A DNA stretch of 5,788 bases. Origin: Candidatus Microgenomates bacterium (GTDB lineage Bacteria; Patescibacteriota; Microgenomatia; UBA1400; PJMF01). Positions 1 through 4,725 of this stretch are shown one piece after another (within the stretch, counting starts at the first letter, position 1; each line of letters opens with the position of its first letter). The position numbers and the translations under genes are program-made. The notes beneath the pieces were generated by a model, which was given only the letters and a program-made list of their open reading frames with translations, did not search any database and was not told the DNA's origin. The stretch spans positions 1 through 5,788 of the forward strand of contig WFTH01000042.1 in assembly GCA_015485595.1 (NCBI GenBank). Reading direction: 5' to 3'.

Positions 1-1
1 C

Positions 2-715
2 CTAGAAGCTCAAAGGTTGGTTAAGCTAGAGAGTTTGCAGGAACAAAAGGTCATCATTGTCGTCTCAGAGACCTTTCACGAAGGTGTGGTCGGTTTAATT
101 GCTGGGCGACTGGTAGAGGAGTTTAAGCGGCCGGCCCTGGCGATCTCCTTAAGTAATGATGGTATGGCAAAGGGGAGTGCCCGTAGTTTACCAGGTATTC
201 ACATTACTAACCTACTGCGCCAAGTGCGCGAAGAGTTAGTGGAGGTTGGTGGCCATCCCATGGCGGCAGGGTTTGGTTTAAAGCAGGAAAACCTAGAAAG
301 TTTTAAGGTTAAGCTAACGAAACTGGCTAACGAAACTATTGATGAAAGCTTGTTAACCACAGCCGAAACAGCCGATGCAATTCTGCCTTCTAAGCTGCTT
401 AGCTTAGAAACGGTTGACTTACTAGAGAAGTTTAGACCTTTTGGTATAGGTAACCCAGAGCCGTTGTTTGTTTTAAGAAACATGCAGGTTGTAGCCATAA
501 AAGTCATTGGCAACAGTCAGAAACACCTTAAACTGTTAGTTAAGCCTCCGAAAGTTAACGGTTTTCAACCACTAGAAGCTCTCTGGTGGGGTGCTGGAGA
601 CAAAGTGAGCTATTTAGAGATTGGTCAAAGACTTAGTATTTTAGCAAAGATTGAGAAAAACAGCTGGAACGGGCGGAAGAGGGTGCAGTTGGTGGTTAAA
701 GATGTTAGATACTAG
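2..715 (+). CDS. recJ: Single-stranded-DNA-specific exonuclease RecJ, C-terminal part (5' truncated)
   Basis: RecJ degrades single-stranded DNA 5' to 3' in recombination and mismatch or base-excision repair in the cytoplasm. The frame is open to the left edge, so about 237 C-terminal residues are visible of a protein usually near 560; the catalytic DHH domain lies outside the window. What is seen is the DHHA1 domain, with the HEGVVGLIAGRL stretch, the GSARS segment and the GGHPMAAGF glycine motif. A C-terminal OB-fold domain follows, opened by the PFGIGNPEPLF motif typical of RecJ. The reading ends with a TAG at 713-715 after a VQLVVKDVRY tail, where RecJ OB domains normally end. A TTG at 17 could be taken for a start, but homology runs through it, so it is internal. 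No terminator with a T-run follows; a hairpin lies about 20 bp downstream. Confidence 0.93.
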   Translation, partial: LEAQRLVKLESLQEQKVIIVVSETFHEGVVGLIAGRLVEEFKRPALAISLSNDGMAKGSARSLPGIHITNLLRQVREELVEVGGHPMAAGFGLKQENLESFKVKLTKLANETIDESLLTTAETADAILPSKLLSLETVDLLEKFRPFGIGNPEPLFVLRNMQVVAIKVIGNSQKHLKLLVKPPKVNGFQPLEALWWGAGDKVSYLEIGQRLSILAKIEKNSWNGRKRVQLVVKDVRY

Positions 716-733
716 GTGCTGGATGTGGGATTG

Positions 734-765
734 TCATTCTCCCGAGCAAAGCGAGTGGAGAATGA
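734..765. repeat. Perfect 9-bp inverted repeat (REP-like intergenic hairpin)
   Basis: TCATTCTCC at 734-742 pairs perfectly with GGAGAATGA at 757-765 around a 14-nt loop, which can form a small inner GC/GC stem of its own. The AAGCGAGTGGA part (749-759) recurs exactly at 3575-3585, also in a gap between convergent genes. The layout recalls widespread intergenic hairpins of uncultured bacteria built on a CATTCT...GCGAAGCGA pattern; that likeness is from memory and not searched. It may serve as a bidirectional 3'-end structure for recJ and the opposing gene, though it lacks a T-run. Confidence 0.7.
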
Positions 766-793
766 AGAATGTTAATAACCAATTACCAAGCAC

Positions 794-886
794 CAAATAA
801 CAAACAAGGTCCAATTATCAATTAACCAAATGTTTGCAAATTGAGATTTGAGTTTTGAAAACTATTTGTAATTTGGAGTTTGATTT
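794..886. repeat. AT-rich imperfect long inverted repeat
   Basis: The left arm (about 794-830, beginning CAAATAACAAAC) and the right arm (about 851-886, ending TTTGATTTG) are roughly complementary. For example TCCAATTATCAATTA on the left matches the reverse complement of the right arm, TCCAAATTACAAATA, with small gaps and mismatches. The centre contains ATGTTTGCAAATTGAG. The arms are too diverged for exact limits. It looks like an old, decayed dispersed palindromic element, with no coding potential. Confidence 0.5.
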
Positions 887-906
887 GACCTGACTGCAAC
901 GCTGTA

Positions 907-930
907 GCAACTGCGGGCAGGCCCGCTTGC
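907..930. repeat. GC-rich bulged hairpin
   Basis: GCAA (907-910) and GCGGG (913-917) pair with CCCGC (922-926) and TTGC (927-930). The loop is 4 nt and a CT bulge sits on the 5' side, giving 9 base pairs. It stands out as a GC-rich island in AT-rich surroundings. There is no T-run on either side, so it is a poor intrinsic terminator candidate. The pentamer GCAAC occurs at 896, 907 and 946 around it. Confidence 0.55.
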
Positions 931-961
931 ATCAGCTGGCGCGAAGCAACTTAAGGGCAGG

Positions 962-1020
962 TGATTAATGATTAATAATAGAACTAGGAGCTAGGAGTAG
1001 TGAAAAGTTAAAAGTGAAAA
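962..1020. repeat. Cluster of three short direct duplications
   Basis: Three separate 7-bp units are each present twice. TGATTAA is at 962-968 and 969-975, CTAGGAG is at 984-990 and 991-997, and GTGAAAA is at 1000-1006 and 1014-1020. The first two pairs are exact tandems. They look like slippage products or decayed simple sequence downstream of the minus-strand gene. No function can be assigned. Confidence 0.6.
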
Positions 1021-1046
1021 CCAACACCTTAGAGTAAATGAATCAC

Positions 1047-1817
1047 TTATTTGAGTGGATAAATAGTTCTTCTTCTTGAGATGCCGTGTTTTGCCATTGT
1101 AGCAGCAAATCTTTGTTTTAAATGACTTGTTAGCTGAGGGTTTTTAGCAACCTGACGTTTTTTATGTATATCAATAATGCCTATATGCACCAAGTCATTG
1201 TCTAAAGTATTATCGTGTGGATATACAACTATATTTCCTGGGTTTGGGTCATCCACCCAAATATTGTTTTCCTCCAATAACTTTATGGCCATTTCTAATC
1301 CAGTGCTATAAACATGGTATAACCACCCCATCAGCGCTTCATTCACAGCAACCGCTCTTAATAGGTAGTCTATAGTTGTTCCCATGTGTGGCATTGCCAG
1401 AGCTATCTCGCTTGTTTTTACATTCTGAGGTTCGGTTACCATCATACGGCAAGCACATACATTATCTATAAGATGGGTTAGGCCAGAATAAAGTAGTACC
1501 ATACGCAATGCTTGGGCATATATATTCATTTTTCTTTTGTTCCCCTCTGTTAATTTGACAGGTGACTTAAACCACATATCAGCGTTTTTTGCTTTGAATA
1601 TATTATATCCCCTGGATTGTGAGGCTTTTTTCACAAGTTGCAGGTTGCAAGTGCTAAAACTTGCTGGGTTGTCAGTTGGATAAAAGGCGATTTTAATTTG
1701 TTGCTGAATTCTTAAACCATTAGCGTAATTGCTAGAATCTAAAATTCTAGGCATAACTAAGTCTTTGATTGATGGTGGAACTTGAATGCAAAATTCTGTT
1801 TGAGTTAATGGAGGCAT
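1047..1817 (-). CDS. Hypothetical protein with degenerate kinase-like fold
   Basis: This is 256 residues, from an ATG at 1817-1815 to a TAA at 1049-1047. I do not recognise a named family. The middle and C-terminal parts read like a small protein-kinase or ABC1/aminoglycoside-phosphotransferase-type fold. There is a putative beta-3 lysine near K84 (ADMWFKSP), a hinge-like segment IALAMPHMG (137-145) followed by a helix TTIDYLLRA, then a catalytic-loop-like VDDPNPGNIVV with D190 and N195 five apart, and IGIIDIHKK with D216 in the place of the DFG aspartate. The usual HRD histidine and the DFG phenylalanine and glycine are absent, so activity is doubtful. The C-terminus is basic (GISRRRTIYPLK). 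No signal peptide or membrane segment is seen. No Shine-Dalgarno sequence precedes the ATG; a 7-bp hairpin sits there instead. The 74-codon frame upstream is in the same frame, so this may be the larger part of a broken gene. By eye it is more AT-rich than its neighbours. Confidence 0.65.
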   Translation of the reverse strand: MPPLTQTEFCIQVPPSIKDLVMPRILDSSNYANGLRIQQQIKIAFYPTDNPASFSTCNLQLVKKASQSRGYNIFKAKNADMWFKSPVKLTEGNKRKMNIYAQALRMVLLYSGLTHLIDNVCACRMMVTEPQNVKTSEIALAMPHMGTTIDYLLRAVAVNEALMGWLYHVYSTGLEMAIKLLEENNIWVDDPNPGNIVVYPHDNTLDNDLVHIGIIDIHKKRQVAKNPQLTSHLKQRFAATMAKHGISRRRTIYPLK

Positions 1818-1819
1818 AT

Positions 1820-1840
1820 TAGCAACGATGCTAGTTGCTA
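1820..1840 (-). promoter_or_regulatory. Hairpin between the in-frame TAA and the downstream ATG
   Basis: TAGCAAC (1820-1826) and GTTGCTA (1834-1840) form a perfect 7-bp stem with a 7-nt loop. In the minus-strand mRNA the stem opens 7 nt after the TAA of the 74-codon frame and ends 2 nt before the AUG of the 256-codon frame. On that strand the area also has a tandem CTAGCAA/CTAGCAT. It could affect re-initiation or readthrough, or simply be a trace of a local duplication. Only the pairing is observed; a role is inferred. Confidence 0.45.
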
Positions 1841-1847
1841 GTAGGTT

Positions 1848-2072
1848 TTACCAGCTCTTTTTTACTTTTCCATGTTTATCTATGGATACTTGTTCAGCAT
1901 CACATCTGAAGTCATTTGGATATAATTCTGGGTCGTTTGGTAGTTGTTTTCCTGCCATTTTTCTTCTCATGACAGCAATTGCTTTGCTTCTTCCTAACCC
2001 CATGGCTTTAGCTGTTTCAAAATCAAGTCCTCCAAACTGTGTTTGTAAGCCATTCTCATGTTTGTTTTCCAC
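1848..2072 (-). CDS. Short hypothetical protein, probable N-terminal part of the kinase-like gene
   Basis: This is 74 residues, from a GTG at 2072-2070 to a TAA at 1850-1848. The start is chosen because AAGGAGG (2077-2083) lies 4 nt upstream of the GTG, the best ribosome binding site in the window. The product is charged and soluble, with a likely basic helix (LDFETAKAMGLGRSKAIAVMRRKMAGKQ, about residues 16-43) followed by LPNDPELYPNDFRCDAEQ and a lysine-rich end, KHGKVKKSW. I recognise no domain. After the TAA the same frame continues for ten sense codons (NLLATSIVAN) into the ATG of the 256-residue frame. The simplest reading is one ancestral gene of about 340 codons interrupted by a nonsense codon; a genuine small protein followed by a re-initiated gene is the alternative. 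The complementary plus-strand frame in this region looks like a shadow. Confidence 0.55.
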   Translation of the reverse strand: MENKHENGLQTQFGGLDFETAKAMGLGRSKAIAVMRRKMAGKQLPNDPELYPNDFRCDAEQVSIDKHGKVKKSW

Positions 2073-2076
2073 TTTT

Positions 2077-2083
2077 CCTCCTT
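2077..2083 (-). promoter_or_regulatory. Strong Shine-Dalgarno site deciding the GTG start at 2072
   Basis: On the minus strand AAGGAGG is followed by AAAA and then GTG. Its strength contrasts with the starts of aspS and the downstream 256-codon frame, which have none. It marks the GTG as the true translation start of the locus. Confidence 0.75.
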
Positions 2084-2110
2084 AACTTATCTTTATCACA
2101 GTGGCATAAT
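2082..2110 (+). promoter_or_regulatory. Putative aspS promoter giving a leaderless transcript
   Basis: A -35-like TTAACT (2082-2087; 4 of 6 to TTGACA) and a -10-like CATAAT (2105-2110; 5 of 6 to TATAAT) are spaced by exactly 17 bp. The -10 ends 7 bp before the aspS ATG at 2118, so transcription would begin at or next to the A of the start codon. This agrees with the lack of any Shine-Dalgarno sequence for aspS. The boxes are consensus matches by eye and untested. Confidence 0.5.
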
Positions 2111-2136
2111 ATACCCCATGCTCAAAAAATCTTCAA
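2108..2136 (-). promoter_or_regulatory. Putative divergent promoter of the kinase-like locus
   Basis: On the minus strand a -35-like TTGAAG (complement of 2131-2136, inside the first codons of aspS) and a -10-like TATATT (complement of 2108-2113; 5 of 6) are spaced by 17 bp. The -10 box overlaps the aspS -10 box on the other strand by three bases. Transcription would start near 2101, leaving a leader of about 28 nt that includes the AAGGAGG site. Polymerase could not occupy both promoters at once, which would link the two genes' expression inversely. Confidence 0.45.
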
Positions 2137-3548
2137 CCCCAAGTAAACGAACTTTAGTTAAAGAAACACCGCAGAAGGTGGGTCAGACTGTTACGCTTTA
2201 TGGTTGGGTAGACACCAAGCGTGATCATGGAAAGATTACTTTTATAGATTTACGGGACAGGACCGGCAAAGTTCAGTGCGTTGGTTATAAAATGTTAAGT
2301 GAGGTCACACCAGAGTCGGTTTTAAAAATTGTCGGCCAGGTAAAAAAACGACCAGAGAAACTGGTTAACCCAAACATCGCAACCGGCCAGATCGAGATCG
2401 ATGTCAAAGAGTATCAGGTACTAAACCTAGCTAAAGAGCTGCCGATTCCGATAGACACCGATGGTTACGAGATTAACGAGGAGGTGCGCCTAAGGTATCG
2501 CTACCTGGACTTACGCCGTAAGCGTTTACAAAGAAACATGCGCTTGCGCTCTGACTTAGCTCAGGCGTTTCGCCAAGAACTTATAAAGCGAGACTTTGTG
2601 GAGATCGAGACGCCGATGCTCACCAAGTCAACCAAAGAAGGCTCACGCGACTTTGTGGTGCCAAGCAGGCTAAATCCAGGCAAGTTTTATGCACTACCTC
2701 AGAGCCCTCAGCAGTACAAACAGCTTTTAATGACCGCTGGTTTTGAACGTTACTTTCAGCTGGCTCGCTGTATTCGCGACGAGGACTTAAGAGCCGATCG
2801 TGGCTTTGAGCACACTCAAGTGGACTTGGAGATAAGTTTTGTGAATCAAAAAGTGGTAATGTCAACGGTTGAGGCGGTGGTTAAGGCTGTAGTTAGGACC
2901 GTGGGTGGTAAGCTAAAGGACGAGCAGTTTCCGGTTTTTACTTATAAGGAGGCGCTTGAGAAGTTTGGAGCGGATAAGTTTGACTTAAGAACCGAAGCAG
3001 ATAAAAAGGAAGGCAAGCTAGCTTTTGCTTGGGTGATAGACTTTCCTTTTTTCAAAAAGGTAGACAAAGAAGATGAAGCCGAGGTTAGAGACGGCAAGTC
3101 TGGTTGGACTTTTACCCATAATCCGTTTAGTCAACCACAACTTGAGTTTTTAGAAGATCACTTGGCTGGGAAGAACATCGAGAAGATCTTAACCGCTCAA
3201 TATGACTTAGTCTGTAACGGTTACGAGGTCGGTGGTGGCAGTATTCGCGCCCACCAACCAGAAGTGCTAAGAGCCACTTTTAAGATTATGGGTTACACGG
3301 ATGAAGAGATTGAGGCCTCGATCGGTCATATGCTAAGAGCTTTTGAGGTGGGTACGCCGCCTCATGGGGGGATTGCGCTAGGTCTTGATCGATTGGTGAT
3401 GCTTTTGGCTGGTGAGGAGTCACTTAAAGAGGCGATCGCTTTCCCGATGACCTCTTCTGGCAAGACGGCGGTCATGGATGCTCCGGCAGAGATTAGCAAA
3501 GAGCAGCTTGAAGAACTTAAAATTAAGATTGAGTCAGATAAAAGATAG
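2118..3548 (+). CDS. aspS: Aspartyl-tRNA synthetase, short form without GAD domain
   Basis: The enzyme charges tRNA-Asp (and possibly tRNA-Asn) with aspartate using ATP in the cytoplasm. It has 476 residues from the ATG at 2118; an in-frame ATG at 2058 would add a tail with no homology that overlaps the opposite gene, so it is rejected. The N-terminal OB anticodon-binding domain (about 20-105) has GWVDTKRDHGKITFIDLRD. The class II catalytic core shows STKEGSRDF (flipping loop, 170-179), ALPQSPQQYKQL (192-203), motif 2 around R220 (RDEDLRADRGFEHTQVDLE) and motif 3 GIALGLDRLVMLLAG with R425. These are bacterial-type motifs, yet bacterial enzymes run near 590 residues. The missing part is the GAD insertion: FGADKFDLR (283-291) is joined to WVIDFPFF (305-312) by only about 13 residues. 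H37 in RDHG is the residue associated with non-discriminating AspRS. The gene converges with the carboxypeptidase gene, 63 bp away. Confidence 0.95.
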   Translation: MLKKSSTPSKRTLVKETPQKVGQTVTLYGWVDTKRDHGKITFIDLRDRTGKVQCVGYKMLSEVTPESVLKIVGQVKKRPEKLVNPNIATGQIEIDVKEYQVLNLAKELPIPIDTDGYEINEEVRLRYRYLDLRRKRLQRNMRLRSDLAQAFRQELIKRDFVEIETPMLTKSTKEGSRDFVVPSRLNPGKFYALPQSPQQYKQLLMTAGFERYFQLARCIRDEDLRADRGFEHTQVDLEISFVNQKVVMSTVEAVVKAVVRTVGGKLKDEQFPVFTYKEALEKFGADKFDLRTEADKKEGKLAFAWVIDFPFFKKVDKEDEAEVRDGKSGWTFTHNPFSQPQLEFLEDHLAGKNIEKILTAQYDLVCNGYEVGGGSIRAHQPEVLRATFKIMGYTDEEIEASIGHMLRAFEVGTPPHGGIALGLDRLVMLLAGEESLKEAIAFPMTSSGKTAVMDAPAEISKEQLEELKIKIESDKR

Positions 3549-3553
3549 AAGAC

Positions 3554-3585
3554 CCGCCTTATTGAGGCTTGGCGAAGCGAGTGGA
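3554..3585. repeat. Bulged hairpin plus relative of the 734-765 repeat in a convergent gap
   Basis: CC-GCCT (3554-3559) pairs with AGGC (3565-3568) and, across a TT bulge, GG (3571-3572), with a 5-nt loop. Right after it, AAGCGAGTGGA (3575-3585) repeats exactly the 11-mer at 749-759, and both copies are followed by purine-rich GAAGAA runs. On the minus strand the stem is followed by GGGTCTTCTATCTTTT, which could make it a weak terminator for the carboxypeptidase gene. On the plus strand there is no T-run. Confidence 0.5.
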
Positions 3586-3611
3586 AGAGAAGAAGATTGA
3601 AAAAGAAAAGA

Positions 3612-4709
3612 CTAGGACTTGAGTATCTTTTTGACCAAGCTTTCAACACTGACCCACTGAAAGTTTCTTATCGCTAGATCATAAAGCTTAAGCGTGTCCT
3701 CGTACCGATCCTCGCTGCCCATAACCGTAATCTGCAAGACTCTCTCATCATCAAGTTTAAACTGAGTGATCAGGACCTCTTTTGCTCCTGGAGTGGTGCC
3801 GGTCTTAACTCCGATCACCTGAGGATTATAAAGCAGAAGCTTGTTGGTGGAGGCGATATTATGTTTAAATCTTCTAGAAAAGTCGGATATTTCCGCTTTT
3901 TTTAACTTTACAATCTTTTTTAGCATTGGGTCTTGAGTGGCGATGGCTGCCAGCCGATTTAGGTCGTTGGCAGTGGAGTAATGGTTTGGGTTATCAAAGC
4001 CAGCCGGGTTAGTAAAGTGAGTGTTTTTTAAACCTGTCTCCTTTGCTTTTTCGTTCATTCTTTTTATAAAACCAGCCTCGCCTTGAGGGTGGTTTCTGGC
4101 CAGGTTGAAGGCCGCCTCGTTAGCTGACTCAACCAGCATGACCGTGATCAGATCCTTAACCGTCATCTCCTCGCCTACTTGAAAGTCCTTGTTATAGCCA
4201 AAGCGAAAGTCACTAGGAGTAAACTTAAGCAAGGTCTCTGGCGAGTAAGTTTCAAGAGCTACTAAGGCAGTCATGAGCTTGGCGGTGGAGGCCGGAGGGA
4301 GTTTTTTATTTGGGTTTTTGGCAATCATGGGGGTTTTTGAGTTAATGTCATAGACCAGAATAGCCTCAGCCGAGACCGAGGCGCCAAGGGAAGTTGGAGT
4401 TGGGAGTAGGTTGTTATTTATGACTTGATCCGGAATCTCAGATTGCTGATGTAGAGATTCTGAACTGCTTATGGCTTTGCCTTGAGTATTCAGAATGGCG
4501 TCTTTTTCCCCCAGTTTTTCTAGTTTACTCTTTAAAACCGGTACTTTAGGTAGTCCTTCAAGCTCAAGCACTATCGGCTCTGGGCCTTGAAAAAAATACC
4601 TTAACCATTGATAATCAAGACTGTTATAAAGTAAAAGCCAAAAAGAGATAACTATCAAGCTTGCAACTTGATAGGGCATGAGTGGTAATCTTAGTTTAAA
4701 CTTAATCAT
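3612..4709 (-). CDS. D-alanyl-D-alanine carboxypeptidase (peptidase S11, PBP5-like), N-terminally anchored
   Basis: This serine peptidase removes the last D-Ala from peptidoglycan stem peptides outside the cytoplasmic membrane and so limits cross-linking. It has 365 residues, ATG at 4709-4707, stop TAG at 3614-3612. All three active-site motifs are present: S141-T-A-K144 (PPASTAKLMTAL), S195-A-N197 (VESANEAA) and K302-T-G304 (GVKTGTTPGA). The conserved NPAGFDNPNHYSTANDL stretch lies between them. A single hydrophobic segment (about 13-30) after a basic N-terminus suggests a signal anchor, followed by a Ser/Pro/Gln-rich linker to about residue 110. Only about 60 residues follow KTG, so the C-terminal beta domain and amphipathic anchor of classical PBP5 are missing; the N-terminal helix probably tethers it. 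No Shine-Dalgarno sequence precedes the ATG. It is divergent from the dehydrogenase gene (16-bp gap) and convergent with aspS. A beta-lactamase is unlikely given the S11-type sequence around the motifs. Confidence 0.9.
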   Translation of the reverse strand: MIKFKLRLPLMPYQVASLIVISFWLLLYNSLDYQWLRYFFQGPEPIVLELEGLPKVPVLKSKLEKLGEKDAILNTQGKAISSSESLHQQSEIPDQVINNNLLPTPTSLGASVSAEAILVYDINSKTPMIAKNPNKKLPPASTAKLMTALVALETYSPETLLKFTPSDFRFGYNKDFQVGEEMTVKDLITVMLVESANEAAFNLARNHPQGEAGFIKRMNEKAKETGLKNTHFTNPAGFDNPNHYSTANDLNRLAAIATQDPMLKKIVKLKKAEISDFSRRFKHNIASTNKLLLYNPQVIGVKTGTTPGAKEVLITQFKLDDERVLQITVMGSEDRYEDTLKLYDLAIRNFQWVSVESLVKKILKS

Positions 4710-4714
4710 CTTTT

Positions 4715-4719
4715 AAGGA
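4715..4719 (+). promoter_or_regulatory. Shine-Dalgarno site of the UDP-glucose dehydrogenase gene
   Basis: AAGGA lies 6 nt before the ATG at 4726 and decides that start. Only 16 bp (4710-4725) separate this gene from the divergent carboxypeptidase start, so its promoter must lie inside the carboxypeptidase coding sequence. A TTGATA at about 4667-4672 could be the -35 box, but I see no good -10 at the right distance. Confidence 0.6.
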
Positions 4720-4725
4720 TTTTAA

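Larger units (their letters stand above)
716..1046. other. Gene-free repeat mosaic between recJ and the kinase-like gene
   Basis: This 331-bp stretch lies between the recJ stop and the stop of the minus-strand gene. I find no convincing gene in it. From left to right it holds a 9-bp-stem hairpin, a long AT-rich imperfect inverted repeat, a GC-rich hairpin with a 2-nt bulge, and three short direct duplications, each given separately. The sharp changes in base composition along it suggest pieces of different origin. The two flanking genes converge here, so terminators are expected, but no stem followed by a clear T-run was found on either strand. Confidence 0.75.

Noticed and set aside
199..513. 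A 104-codon minus-strand frame inside recJ
   Set aside because: It is the shadow of a clearly homologous RecJ domain; the product is Ser/Leu-rich with no motif.
723..800. A 25-codon plus-strand frame just after recJ
   Set aside because: It reads through the hairpin repeat and into the AT-rich palindrome, has no convincing ribosome binding site, and is of chance length.
896..950. Possible integron attC-like site from repeated GCAAC/GTTGC
   Set aside because: The spacing and pairing do not give the two-box R/L architecture of attC, and no integrase or cassette array is present.
1828..2085. An 85-codon plus-strand frame with hydrophobic stretches
   Set aside because: It lies opposite the 74-codon frame, which has a strong ribosome binding site and a charged, protein-like composition. 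The plus-strand frame has no ribosome binding site and its Phe/Ser/Cys-rich product is typical of an antisense shadow.
2058..2117. Upstream ATG extension of aspS
   Set aside because: The extra 20 residues have no AspRS homology, the region is coding and regulatory for the opposite gene, and the ATG at 2118 fits the promoter spacing.
2620..2865. An 81-codon minus-strand frame inside aspS
   Set aside because: It is antisense to the conserved catalytic core of AspRS, with no start signals.
3432..3439. GCGATCGC octamer resembling the cyanobacterial HIP1 repeat
   Set aside because: There is a single copy within conserved AspRS codons, and nothing else suggests a cyanobacterium.
3362..3649. A 95-codon minus-strand frame across the aspS 3' end
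   Set aside because: It overlaps aspS motif 3 and the carboxypeptidase 3' end, and its product is low-complexity Ser/Leu-rich.
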